A stretch of DNA of 19,489 nucleotides. Origin: an uncultured Clostridia bacterium (lineage in GTDB: Bacteria; Bacillota; Clostridia; Christensenellales; Aristaeellaceae). Shown here in pieces: positions 1 to 7,077 of this stretch (position 1 is the first letter of the stretch; the number at the start of each line of letters is the position of its first letter). The position numbers and the translations under genes were made by a program. The notes beneath the pieces are model-generated. The model was given only the letters and a program-made list of their open reading frames with translations. It ran no database searches and was not told the DNA's origin. Where the stretch lies: the NCBI GenBank assembly GCA_946410395.1, contig CAMKAE010000014.1, positions 1-19,489 of the forward strand, in the 5' to 3' direction.

Positions 1-545
1 TCGCGGACGATCCCGTCCGCCCAGGCACAGGCGGTCTGCGCGGCCTGTTCGCCCGTCAGGCGCAGGGTCAGGGTGAAGCGGCCGTCCGCTGTCTCCGCCA
101 GCAGGCCCTGCTCCAGCAGCATGTTGAGCAGCTCCCGCACGCAGGCGCGCAGGTTCGCGCGGTCGGCGCCGCTGAGCTTGTCCAGCTGGACGCCCGTGTA
201 GGTGCTCAGCAGCGCAACCGCGCCGTCCAGCACCGGATATACGTTGTCGGATGCGATCCGGTATCCCGGGCCGGCTTCCTGACGGAAGCCGATGGCCTCG
301 GGACCGGATTCGATCAGGTATTCCCGGCCCTGCGCCGTCAGCACCAGGCGCGCCGTGCCGTCCTGCTTCATGAGCTGCAGGCTCCCCGCGCCGCCGGCCT
401 CTGCGTACAGCGCCTGGCGGTCCGGGTCCGTCTCGCCCAGCAGCGTGAAGAACCGCACCAGGAAACCGTTGATCTGTGCGTTCTCAGCCAGGGCGGTGCC
501 GGCGGTGAGCGCCAGCGTCAGGAGCAGGGCCAGGAATCGTTTCAT
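1..545 (-). CDS. Secreted protein of unknown function (3' end beyond the window)
   Basis: The visible 181 residues start with a typical signal peptide: K2-R3, a Leu/Ala-rich core, and cleavage likely after A-L-A near residue 20. The mature part alternates short hydrophobic and polar stretches. It includes a DG-x-A-x-L segment near residue 58 and a segment near residue 155 ending in L-T-G-E-Q. I recognise no catalytic motif and do not know its function. The gene lies 11 bases behind the 581-aa secreted protein and is very probably co-transcribed with it. A GAGG ribosome binding site sits just before the ATG. The order of motifs (signal peptide, S-L-Q, D-G-x-A-x-L, leucine-rich helix, L-T-G-E-Q) is the same as in the neighbour, so the two look like diverged tandem paralogues. 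That is inference from reading both sequences. The stop codon lies outside the window. Confidence 0.8.
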   Translation of the reverse strand, partial: MKRFLALLLTLALTAGTALAENAQINGFLVRFFTLLGETDPDRQALYAEAGGAGSLQLMKQDGTARLVLTAQGREYLIESGPEAIGFRQEAGPGYRIASDNVYPVLDGAVALLSTYTGVQLDKLSGADRANLRACVRELLNMLLEQGLLAETADGRFTLTLRLTGEQAAQTACAWADGIVR

Positions 546-556
546 CGTTCAGAACC

Positions 557-2302
557 TCAATAGGCGGTAACCGCGGCCGCGGCGGGGAAGAGCATCTGCA
601 TGATGGCGTCCTTGGTCAGCGTCTGGGTGACCTTGTCGGCCAGGGGCTCGAAGCCGGTCTGCGGGCCGTACTTCAGCAGGATGGGATCGCCCTGAGCCTC
701 GCCGTCCATGGTGGCGGTCAGCGTGATGGTCCAGTCGTCGCCGGTGTCATCGAGCACCGCGCTGAGCAGGAGGTTGGAGGTGTGGGAGGAGCCGGAATAC
801 GACGCCACCATTTCACCGGTGATCTGATACTCCGTGGGGGAGACGAAGGCACCGCGCAGGGTGACGGTCAGATCGTCGTTCCAGATCTTGAGCTCGGCGC
901 CGTCATAGGAATAGCCCTGGACGGTGTTGAAATAGAAGGACTTGACCGAGGTCTCGACGTTGAAGTGCGGGAAATCGCCCTCCACCAGCTCAAAGGCATA
1001 GTTGGCGCTGGAGGAAAACGCATCACTGCCGATGGACGTGCTGTAGTGGCCGGAAACGCCGTCGAAGCTCATGCTGTAGGCGATGGTGGAATCGTCCACG
1101 ACGCCGTTCAGGTCGGCGGTGAAGCCGCGGCCCGTTTTGGCGGCGTCCAGCGTGAGGTCAGCGGTGACGCTGCCCTTGACGGTGACGTTCAGCTTGGCGT
1201 TCAGGCTGTCGGCGGCATAGGTGCCGGAGACGGTTATCTTGACCTCCTGGGCGGGGACATTCAGCTCGGCATTGAAGGCGCCGGCGGCGGCGTCAAGGTT
1301 CAGGCTGCCGGTGAAGGCTTCGCCCTGCACGGTGCCCTCGACGGTGGCGGTGACGGCATTGCCGTTCACGGTGGCATTGACGGTGGCGGTGAGGAGCTCA
1401 CGGCCGTTGTCCGTCAGGGTGTAGGTGGCGACGGTGGTGTTGCCGGTGGTCTTGCCCTGGACGGTGTAGACGGTGGTGCCCGCGGTGAAGGTGAAGTCGG
1501 TGACGGTGCTCTCGCCGTCCACGGTCATGCTGCCCTCCAGGCGCGCCTGCTCCTTGCCGTTGGCGTTGACAGTCAGCAGGATGTTGACGACGTTGCCGGA
1601 GCCGGTGAAGCTGCCGTCGATGACCAGATCGGTCTTGCTGTTCAGAATCTGCTCACGCAGGGCGGGCCACTGCTCGGCCAGCTGGGCCGGCGTGGCGACG
1701 GCCGGACCGCGGTAGGAGTAGCTGTTGCGGTTGACCAGCGCGCCGAACAGCTGCACCCAGTTGTTGCCCACGGTGACCAGCTGCAGGTATTCGGGGTTGG
1801 CCACGACTTCGTCGCCGAACTCCGCCAGGCCCTGGAGCATCTGCTCGCCGGTCAGGTGGATCGTGACGGCGCCGGTCTCATAGTCCATGGTGATGCCGGG
1901 GGCGATGACCTTCTCCGCCAGCAGGCTCAGCATGGCGCCGGCGGTGCTCCGCACGTCAGAACCCGGGACGAACATGCCGTAGAGCTCCTGGATCACGGCC
2001 TGGAGCTCGGTGACCGGCAGCTGGTAGACCTGGCCGTTGGCGCTGACCCACAGGTTCTCGCCGTCGAACTGGAGCTCAAAAGCGCCCGGGATGCTCAGGT
2101 CCGCCAGGCCGTCCTTGGCCTGCAGCGAGGCCACGGTGTTGCCGGCGGTCTCCACGGTCAGGGCCTTGGTGTTCAGGTCCACCCGGTTCAGCATGGTCTG
2201 CAGGTTGGCCTTGAAGGCTGCCGCGTTGTCGTCCTCGGCGAAAACCGCCGTGACGCAGAGCAGCATGGCCAGCGCGATGATGAGGGATGCGATGCGTTTC
2301 AT
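557..2302 (-). CDS. Secreted beta-rich protein of unknown function, 581 aa
   Basis: Residues 1-22 form a signal peptide (K2-R3, hydrophobic core, cleavage likely after V-F-A), so the product is exported. No transmembrane segment, LPxTG signal or lipobox is visible. Residues 25-200 hold helical stretches and an L-T-G-E-Q segment that recalls the next gene. From about residue 225 to 545 the chain is rich in Thr, Val, Gly and Asn with strict alternation of hydrophobic and polar residues, and segments such as T-V-N-G-N-A-V-T-A-T-V-E-G recur. This suggests an extended beta-sheet or beta-helical fold. I do not recognise the family. The start is supported by an AGGAGG site 8 bases upstream. It sits 54 bases after the SpoIID-type gene and 11 before the next secreted protein, which suggests one envelope operon. 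A structural or binding role at the cell surface is a guess. Confidence 0.85.
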   Translation of the reverse strand: MKRIASLIIALAMLLCVTAVFAEDDNAAAFKANLQTMLNRVDLNTKALTVETAGNTVASLQAKDGLADLSIPGAFELQFDGENLWVSANGQVYQLPVTELQAVIQELYGMFVPGSDVRSTAGAMLSLLAEKVIAPGITMDYETGAVTIHLTGEQMLQGLAEFGDEVVANPEYLQLVTVGNNWVQLFGALVNRNSYSYRGPAVATPAQLAEQWPALREQILNSKTDLVIDGSFTGSGNVVNILLTVNANGKEQARLEGSMTVDGESTVTDFTFTAGTTVYTVQGKTTGNTTVATYTLTDNGRELLTATVNATVNGNAVTATVEGTVQGEAFTGSLNLDAAAGAFNAELNVPAQEVKITVSGTYAADSLNAKLNVTVKGSVTADLTLDAAKTGRGFTADLNGVVDDSTIAYSMSFDGVSGHYSTSIGSDAFSSSANYAFELVEGDFPHFNVETSVKSFYFNTVQGYSYDGAELKIWNDDLTVTLRGAFVSPTEYQITGEMVASYSGSSHTSNLLLSAVLDDTGDDWTITLTATMDGEAQGDPILLKYGPQTGFEPLADKVTQTLTKDAIMQMLFPAAAAVTAY

Positions 2303-2356
2303 TCGTTTTGTTCCTCCTTTTGAGATTGGTGTTTATCAACCGCAGGCAATGGCCTG

Positions 2357-4036
2357 TCAGTTTGCGTTGGATACGGCCTCCAGGAAGGAGACCATGACGT
2401 AGCCCTCGGCGGCGTCGGTCCGCACATGGACCCACAGCGGGTCCTCGCAGGCCTCGAGCACCACCAGAGGCTGGTGCTTGTACAGGCGCATCAGGATCTC
2501 GGCGGCGCTGTTGGGCTCGGCCCGCAGGTTGAGGCTGGAGTCGTCGGCGATGCCCTCCACCGAGGCCAGCCAGGCGCCCTCCGGCAGAGCGCCGGTGACG
2601 GGCATCAGGGTGGGCCGGGGCGTGGGGGAGGCCGCCGGGGCGGGGGTGGCGTAAAGGGCCGCGGGCAGGGTGGGCAGGGCAGAGGCCTCGGTGCCCCCGA
2701 CCATCAGCTTGCTGCCGGGGTAGTAGAAGGCCAGGATCCGGTCGAAGGTCATGCTGTGATGCGCGGCCATCCACTGGGCGCCGCGCTGGCTCATGCCCAC
2801 GCCGTGGCCATAGCGCCGGGCCTCAAGCCGGAAGGCCTGCTCCTCCTCGACCACCGTGACGATCTCGTTGTCCAGGCCGCCGATGGAGAGGTTCAGGCTC
2901 CGGATCAGCTCCGGGAACAGGGGCAGGGCGACCGTCACCGTTCCGCCGTGTGTCCAGCCGCTCAGCTGCGGCGTCGGGGCGGGCGCGCCCGGCGCGGGCG
3001 TCGGGGTTTCCAGCAGGTAAAGCTCGTCCCCCTCCGCCTCCGGGTAAAAGAAGCGACGGCCGCTCCAGGACGCGGTCACGGTGAGATCGCCGCTGCTGAC
3101 GCTCACGCCGGTGAGGGCGCTCAGCCGCCGGTGCGCAGGGTCCTCAGAAAAGCCTTTGGCCTTCACGGCGTTCGCCACGGCGCTGTCCAGGGCGGCCCGG
3201 ACAGCCTCCGGCAGGCCGCTGCCGTCCTTGCGCAGTCGGGCGCGCTTCACCGGGCTCTCCGGGTTGGCCAGGTCGTAGGGGTCTTCCCCCTCCGCGTAGC
3301 AGACGGGGTTGTCCCTGCCGCCCCACACCGTGCCGGGCAGCTCGGTGCGCCCGCCGTTGGAGGCGGCGTAATAGCAGACCGCCAGCGCGCCGCCGGACAT
3401 GCACACCACGCCGGCCGTCTCCCGCACGGCCCGCGCGGCGTTGGTGTTGGCGGCGCTGACGCCGTGGAACACCTGGTCGGCGGTGGTGTCGGTGACGTCC
3501 CAGGCCCGGGCGGGGTCGATGTGGCTCAGGGCATAGGTCCGGGCGCAGACGGCCTGGGCCTTCAGGGCTTCCAGGGGGAAGCTGTCGCTCATCTCATAGG
3601 GCACCACGCCGGGCAGGTAGTCCTCCACGGACAGGGTGAGCACCGCCTGCAGCTGGCCGCCGGTCACCGTCAGGGTCAGATCCCCGGGATAGAGGTTGCC
3701 GTCCTGCACGAAGCGCAGCCCGGTCTGGGCGGCGCCGGAGGCGTGGCGGCGGAAGACCGCCTGGGTCCCGGTGCGGAAGCTGACGCTGCCGGCGTAGAGG
3801 ATGATCGCGCCGTCGCGGACCTGCGCCGTGACCCGGCTGCCGTCCCGGAAGGCGGCCTCCGAGCCGCCCCAGGCGACGGTGTAGGCGCCGCTCAGGTACA
3901 GGTCCGCCCGGTCGGTGAAACCGGGACGCTTGAGCAGCACCCGGATGTTCTGCGCCGTGCCCGCCGCGCCGGCCGGGAAGAGCGGCAGCAGCAGCGCGCA
4001 GCACACCAGGCAGAACAGACGGAGCCGCCTTTTCAT
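2357..4036 (-). CDS. SpoIID/LytB-domain protein with C-terminal SH3-like domain
   Basis: Exported, 559 aa, signal peptide at about residues 1-25. The SpoIID/LytB domain shows the V-P-Y-E-M motif with E148, in the place of the catalytic Glu of SpoIID lytic transglycosylases, followed by A-L-K-A-Q-A-V-C-A-R-T-Y. The second conserved block, Y-G-H-G-V-G-M-S-Q-R-G-A, is at 409-420. A Pro/Thr linker (about 343-357) interrupts the domain. A second linker (about 452-478) leads to a bacterial SH3-like domain (about 488-555) containing L-N-L-R-A-E-P. In this family the domain cleaves denuded glycan strands of peptidoglycan, and SH3 domains usually anchor such enzymes to the wall. SpoIID itself is a membrane protein of engulfment; this soluble, SH3-bearing form is more likely a vegetative LytB-type cell-wall enzyme or amidase enhancer. 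It is first in its operon, with a GGGAGG site and promoter upstream. Confidence 0.9.
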   Translation of the reverse strand: MKRRLRLFCLVCCALLLPLFPAGAAGTAQNIRVLLKRPGFTDRADLYLSGAYTVAWGGSEAAFRDGSRVTAQVRDGAIILYAGSVSFRTGTQAVFRRHASGAAQTGLRFVQDGNLYPGDLTLTVTGGQLQAVLTLSVEDYLPGVVPYEMSDSFPLEALKAQAVCARTYALSHIDPARAWDVTDTTADQVFHGVSAANTNAARAVRETAGVVCMSGGALAVCYYAASNGGRTELPGTVWGGRDNPVCYAEGEDPYDLANPESPVKRARLRKDGSGLPEAVRAALDSAVANAVKAKGFSEDPAHRRLSALTGVSVSSGDLTVTASWSGRRFFYPEAEGDELYLLETPTPAPGAPAPTPQLSGWTHGGTVTVALPLFPELIRSLNLSIGGLDNEIVTVVEEEQAFRLEARRYGHGVGMSQRGAQWMAAHHSMTFDRILAFYYPGSKLMVGGTEASALPTLPAALYATPAPAASPTPRPTLMPVTGALPEGAWLASVEGIADDSSLNLRAEPNSAAEILMRLYKHQPLVVLEACEDPLWVHVRTDAAEGYVMVSFLEAVSNAN

Positions 4037-4069
4037 CCTTCCCGATCCTCCCGAAAGATTTCACCTTTC

Positions 4070-4098
4070 ATTATAACATACCGGAAAAGGTTTGAAAA
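4070..4098 (-). promoter_or_regulatory. Promoter of the SpoIID/secreted-protein operon
   Basis: Read on the minus strand, TATAAT (4070-4075) is preceded by TG plus one base, an extended -10. TTTTCA (4093-4098, 4 of 6 to consensus) lies 17 bases upstream. It stands about 34 bases before the SpoIID-type ATG. Identified by eye only. Confidence 0.65.
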
Positions 4099-4148
4099 GG
4101 GGAAAGGGGGCGCGCAGATGTAAAAAACAACCATGCTGCGCAAAGAAA

Positions 4149-4172
4149 GACAGCGCCCCGCGGGGCGCTGTA
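4149..4172 (-). terminator. Palindromic terminator after mrp
   Basis: Positions 4151-4170 form a perfect 20-base GC-rich inverted repeat, extended by one A-T pair to 22 bases. It lies 13 bases past the mrp stop codon. On the minus strand it is followed by CTTTCTTTG, a moderate T-rich tract, with a second T-run about 20 bases further on. The arms leave almost no loop, so the central bases must open in RNA. It separates mrp from the promoter of the next operon. Confidence 0.6.
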
Positions 4173-4184
4173 CAGGAAGACGGT

Positions 4185-5024
4185 TCAGACCGGCAGCACG
4201 GCAGCGGCCGTGTCGGCGGCGCCTGCGAGCAGGCCGGCGCCGGCGGTCTCCGCCTGACCGTGGTCGCAGGCGGCGGCCAGGGCCGGGTCGATGGGCAGCT
4301 GGGCCAGCAGGGGCAGGGAATAGGTCTCCGCGACCTTCAGGCCGCGGCTCTCGCCGAAGGGATAGATGCGCTCGTTGCAGTGGGGGCACTGCAGCCAGCT
4401 CATGTTCTCCACCAGGCCCAGCACCGGCACGTTCATCATGCCGGCCATCTTGACGGCCTTCTCCACGATCATGCCGACCAGCTCCTGGGGGCTGAGCACC
4501 ACGATGATCCCGTCCACGGGCAGGGACTGGAAGACCGTCAGGGGCACGTCGCCGGTTCCCGGAGGCATGTCCACGAACATGTAGTCCACATCGCCCCAGA
4601 CCACGTCGGTCCAGAACTGCTTCACCGTGCCGGCGATGAGGCTGCCGCGCCACACCACCGGATCCGTGTCGCTGTCCAGGAGCATGTTGACGCTGATGAG
4701 CTTGATGCCGCCGGGCGTCTCGCCGGGCAGGATGCCCCGCTCGTCGCCGTAGGCCTTGTCCGTGTAGCCGAACATCCGGGGGATGCTGGGACCGGTGATG
4801 TCCGCGTCCAGGATCGCGGTGGCGTAGCCCCGGCGGCGCATCTCCGCCGCCATCAGCCCGGTGACCAGGCTCTTGCCGACGCCGCCCTTGCCGCTGACCA
4901 CGCCGATGACGTGCTTGACATGGCTGTAGGCGTTGGTCTTCTCCAGCAGGGACTGGGGCTGCTCGCCCCGGGAGGGACAGTCCACTCCGCAGGTGGAGCA
5001 GTCATGGGTACAGTTTTCCGACAT
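4185..5024 (-). CDS. mrp: Mrp/ApbC/NBP35-type P-loop ATPase, iron-sulfur cluster carrier
   Basis: A 279-aa cytoplasmic MinD/ParA-class ATPase. The deviant Walker A is G-K-G-G-V-G-K-S (45-52). D-A-D-I-T-G-P-S follows at 73-80, then D-M-P-P-G-T-G-D (152-159), and C-P-H-C (213-216), the Cys pair that binds the bridging [4Fe-4S] cluster in the family. The N-terminus adds a cysteine cluster, C5, C9, C12, C16, seen in several Clostridial Mrp proteins. Family role: assembly and transfer of Fe-S clusters to apo-proteins. The frame stays open far upstream, but homology begins at M-S-E-N-C and a GAGGA site stands just before this ATG, so 5024 is the start. The NusG-domain-II gene ends 26 bases upstream, so the two probably form one transcript. 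A palindromic terminator follows. Confidence 0.93.
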   Translation of the reverse strand: MSENCTHDCSTCGVDCPSRGEQPQSLLEKTNAYSHVKHVIGVVSGKGGVGKSLVTGLMAAEMRRRGYATAILDADITGPSIPRMFGYTDKAYGDERGILPGETPGGIKLISVNMLLDSDTDPVVWRGSLIAGTVKQFWTDVVWGDVDYMFVDMPPGTGDVPLTVFQSLPVDGIIVVLSPQELVGMIVEKAVKMAGMMNVPVLGLVENMSWLQCPHCNERIYPFGESRGLKVAETYSLPLLAQLPIDPALAAACDHGQAETAGAGLLAGAADTAAAVLPV

Positions 5025-5050
5025 GGCTTTTCCTCTTTTCGCTTGATGGT

Positions 5051-5470
5051 TCACTGCCCGAACAGGCTCAGAATCTCCTCCGTGGTGTACAGGGAGAGCC
5101 AGACCCGGTGCGGCAGGCAGATGATGAAGTTGCCCAGGGGCCGCAGCTCCCGGTTGGCCAGGGTCAGTACGCCCTGGTGGACGCAGTCCTGGCTGTCGCA
5201 GGTGGCGGATTCCATGAACACGCCCTCGGGGGTCACGCGGATGTTGTTGACGGCGTGGGTGCCGTCGGCGCGGACCTGGGTCAGCGGGTAGGTGTAGCTG
5301 TCCGCCTCGTCCTCCGGCAGCGGCAGGAAGCCCTCCGCCGTGTCGGTCTTCACATACACCCAGACCGTGGGCACCCAGGCCCCGGCTTCCGCGGACGACT
5401 CCGCGAAGGCGACGAATCCCGGCAGGGCCAGCAGCAGGGCAGCCGCCAGCGCCAGCAGTCTCCTTTTCAT
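5051..5470 (-). CDS. Exported NusG domain II-containing protein
   Basis: 139 aa. Residues 1-23 form a signal peptide ending A-F-A. The mature part matches the small NusG domain II family: a beta-strand W-V-Y-V-K-T-D near 37, then C91 and C96 in T-C-D-S-Q-D-C-V-H-Q-G, and C118 in I-C-L-P-H-R. These Cys and C-L-P-H-R positions are the family signature. Function is not established; in Clostridia the family occurs near redox and cofactor genes, and the conserved cysteines suggest redox or metal chemistry outside the membrane. The longer frame upstream belongs to no gene: the Met at 5470 has an AGGAGG site and a signal peptide. It is the first gene of a pair with mrp and faces birA across a 135-base divergent promoter region. 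Confidence 0.82.
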   Translation of the reverse strand: MKRRLLALAAALLLALPGFVAFAESSAEAGAWVPTVWVYVKTDTAEGFLPLPEDEADSYTYPLTQVRADGTHAVNNIRVTPEGVFMESATCDSQDCVHQGVLTLANRELRPLGNFIICLPHRVWLSLYTTEEILSLFGQ

Positions 5471-5506
5471 CCCGGCCCCTCCTCTGTGTGCGCATGAAAC
5501 GGTATG

Positions 5507-5535
5507 ATTATAGCAGATTTGGCCGAATTGCACAA
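5507..5535 (-). promoter_or_regulatory. Promoter of the NusG-II/mrp operon
   Basis: Minus strand: TATAAT (5507-5512) preceded by TG plus one base (extended -10). TTGTGC (5530-5535) lies 17 bases upstream and matches only the TTG of the -35 consensus. It stands about 37 bases before the ATG of the NusG-II gene. Confidence 0.6.
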
Positions 5536-5542
5536 CCGGCAC

Positions 5543-5571
5543 TTGTAAAACCCGCACGGACAGGGTACAAT
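5543..5571 (+). promoter_or_regulatory. Promoter of birA-acpS
   Basis: TTGTAA (5543-5548), a 17-base spacer and TACAAT (5566-5571). It diverges from the NusG-II promoter, with the two -35 hexamers only 7 bases apart. The -10 covers an upstream in-frame ATG at 5570, so that ATG cannot be the start of birA on this transcript. Confidence 0.6.
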
Positions 5572-5605
5572 GACGGGGAAGAAGCGAAAAAGGGGGCGGC
5601 GGGCC

Positions 5606-6571
5606 ATGCGGGATATTCCGGAGATTCTGGCTGCGGGCGCGGACGTATCCGGGGAAGCCATCAGCGCGGAGTGGGGCATGACCCGCGCGGCGGTGTGGAA
5701 GCGGGTGAAGGCGCTGCAGGCGGAGGGCTGGCCGATCGAGAGCCGCGGCAAGCGGGGCTACCGGCTGGCGGAGAACGACCGGCTGGATCCCGTCCTGTGG
5801 CAGCACGCGCTGCAGACCCGGGCCCTGGGCCGCGGGACGGTGTGCTTCGCGCAGGAGCTGACCTCCACCAACACGGTGCTCAAGCAGATGGGGGCCGAGG
5901 GCGCGCCCCACGGCAGCCTGTGCCTGTGCGAGACGCAGACGGCGGGCCGGGGACGGCTGGGCCGGGCATGGGTTTCCGCCCCAGGCGCGGGCCTGTGGCA
6001 GAGCGTGCTGCTGCGGCCGGACGTGCCGCCACTCAAGGCCCCGATGCTGACCTACTGCGCGGCGCTGGCCATGTCGGACGCGCTGGCGGAGACCGCCGGG
6101 CTTACGGCGGGGATCAAGTGGCCCAACGACCTGGTGGCCGACGGGAAAAAGCTCTGCGGCATCCTGCTGGAGTGCAGCATGGAGCCGGACCGCGTGGACT
6201 TTGTGGTGGTGGGCGTGGGGCTCAACGTGCTGCCCGCCGCCGTGCCGGAGGACCTGCGGCACCAGGCGGCCTGCGTCGCGGACTTCGGCGCGGTCCCCAA
6301 GCGGCGGGAGATCCTGCTGCACTACCTGGCCGCGCTGGAGCGCTGGACGGACCGGCTGGAGGAAAAAGGCCTGGCGGGCGTCCGGGAGAGCGTGCGGCAG
6401 CGCTGCGTGACCCTGGGCAGAACGGTCCGGGTGCAGGGCGCGCAGAACTTCACGGGCGTGGCCGAGGACATCGACGCCGACGGCGCGCTGGTGGTGCGCT
6501 GCGAAAACGGCCGCCTGCAGCGGGTGATGGCCGGGGATGTCTCCGTGAGGGGCGTGATGGGCTATGTCTGA
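5606..6571 (+). CDS. birA: Bifunctional biotin-[acetyl-CoA carboxylase] ligase / biotin operon repressor BirA
   Basis: 321 aa, cytoplasmic. Residues 1-55 are a winged helix-turn-helix (T-R-A-A-V-W-K-R-V-K-A-L and the wing R-G-Y-R-L), as in BirA proteins that also repress biotin genes. The ligase core has T-S-T-N-T (86-90), the biotinyl-AMP loop G-R-G-R-L-G-R-A-W (114-122), K-W-P-N-D (171-175) and G-V-G-L-N (203-207). The C-terminal SH3-like domain follows from about 270. It activates biotin to biotinyl-5'-AMP and transfers it to a lysine of the carboxylase carrier protein. An in-frame ATG at 5570 is rejected because it lies in the promoter -10; 5606 has a G-rich ribosome binding site and matches the family N-terminus. 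The gene overlaps acpS by 8 bases, suggesting coupled translation. Confidence 0.95.
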   Translation: MRDIPEILAAGADVSGEAISAEWGMTRAAVWKRVKALQAEGWPIESRGKRGYRLAENDRLDPVLWQHALQTRALGRGTVCFAQELTSTNTVLKQMGAEGAPHGSLCLCETQTAGRGRLGRAWVSAPGAGLWQSVLLRPDVPPLKAPMLTYCAALAMSDALAETAGLTAGIKWPNDLVADGKKLCGILLECSMEPDRVDFVVVGVGLNVLPAAVPEDLRHQAACVADFGAVPKRREILLHYLAALERWTDRLEEKGLAGVRESVRQRCVTLGRTVRVQGAQNFTGVAEDIDADGALVVRCENGRLQRVMAGDVSVRGVMGYV

Positions 6572-6929
6572 GCTCCGGACGGGCATCGACCTGTGCGAGA
6601 TCGCGCGCATGGCGCCGCTGCTGGAAAACGCGCACTTCCTGGAGCGCGTGCTGACGGAGGGTGAGCGGGCCTACCTGGCCGGCAAGGGCAAGGGGGCCGC
6701 GCAGACCCTGGCGGGGCTCTGGGCGGCCAAGGAGGCGGTGCTCAAGGCCCTGGGCACGGGCATCCGCTTTCCGATGACCGACGTGGAGATCCTGCACGGG
6801 GAGGACGGCGAGCCGGTGTGCGCCCTGCACGGCGAGGCCCTGGCGGCATCCGGCGGCGCGGCGGTCTCGGTCTCCGTCACCCATGAGGCAGGGGTGGCGG
6901 CGGCGGTGTGCGTGATTCTGCGGCCATAA
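6564..6929 (+). CDS. acpS: Holo-[acyl-carrier-protein] synthase
   Basis: 121 aa, the usual size. Motifs are G-I-D-L-C-E-I-A-R (7-15) with the metal-binding D9, F-L-E-R-V-L-T (25-31), W-A-A-K-E-A-V-L-K-A-L-G-T-G (53-66) with K56 and the metal-ligand E57, and the C-terminal S-V-T-H-E block (104-108). It transfers 4'-phosphopantetheine from CoA to the serine of acyl carrier protein in the cytoplasm, which fatty acid synthesis requires. The ATG lies inside the end of birA (8-base overlap), so expression is coupled to biotin ligase. Both enzymes load swinging-arm cofactors used in fatty acid synthesis. A strong hairpin terminator follows within 15 bases of the stop. Confidence 0.94.
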   Translation: MSELRTGIDLCEIARMAPLLENAHFLERVLTEGERAYLAGKGKGAAQTLAGLWAAKEAVLKALGTGIRFPMTDVEILHGEDGEPVCALHGEALAASGGAAVSVSVTHEAGVAAAVCVILRP

Positions 6930-6937
6930 AGCGCAGC

Positions 6938-6988
6938 AAAAAACGGTTTCCGGAACAGCTGGATCGGCGCTCCGGAAACCGTTGTTTT
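6938..6988. terminator. Rho-independent terminator, probably bidirectional
   Basis: A perfect 13-base inverted repeat (6942-6954 with 6971-6983) encloses a 16-base loop. On the plus strand GTTTTAT follows the stem, ending birA-acpS. On the minus strand the stem is followed by a run of T (complement of the A-run at 6938-6943), so it can also end transcription of the BspA-like gene whose stop is at 7078. Confidence 0.85.
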
Positions 6989-7077
6989 ATACTGATCTCA
7001 ATGAACGATTATCCATATCCGGTCACGTTTGGTGATACTGGAAACAGTCTCAGGAGCGGATTTGAGTCGGCGCGGTA

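Noticed and set aside
292..570. 92-codon plus-strand open frame at the left end
   Set aside because: Antisense to the partial secreted protein, which has a signal peptide and a ribosome binding site.
782..2323. 513-codon open frame on the plus strand
   Set aside because: Runs opposite the 581-aa secreted protein. It is Gly/Val/Asp-rich with no domain or proper start signal and is explained by high GC in the third codon positions of the real gene.
2342..2357. Small hairpin CAGGC/GCCTG after the SpoIID-type gene
   Set aside because: The 5-base stem has no T-run, so it is too weak to call a terminator. Read-through to the next gene is expected.
2426..4123. 565-codon plus-strand open frame
   Set aside because: Antisense shadow of the SpoIID/LytB gene. 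Composition is Gly/Ala/Arg/His-rich with no family motif.
5543..5570. Possible BirA operator: TTGTA and TACAA as inverted half-sites
   Set aside because: Only five bases per arm match, the outer span is 28 bases where known BirA sites span about 32-33, and the arms coincide with the -35 and -10 boxes, which explain them.
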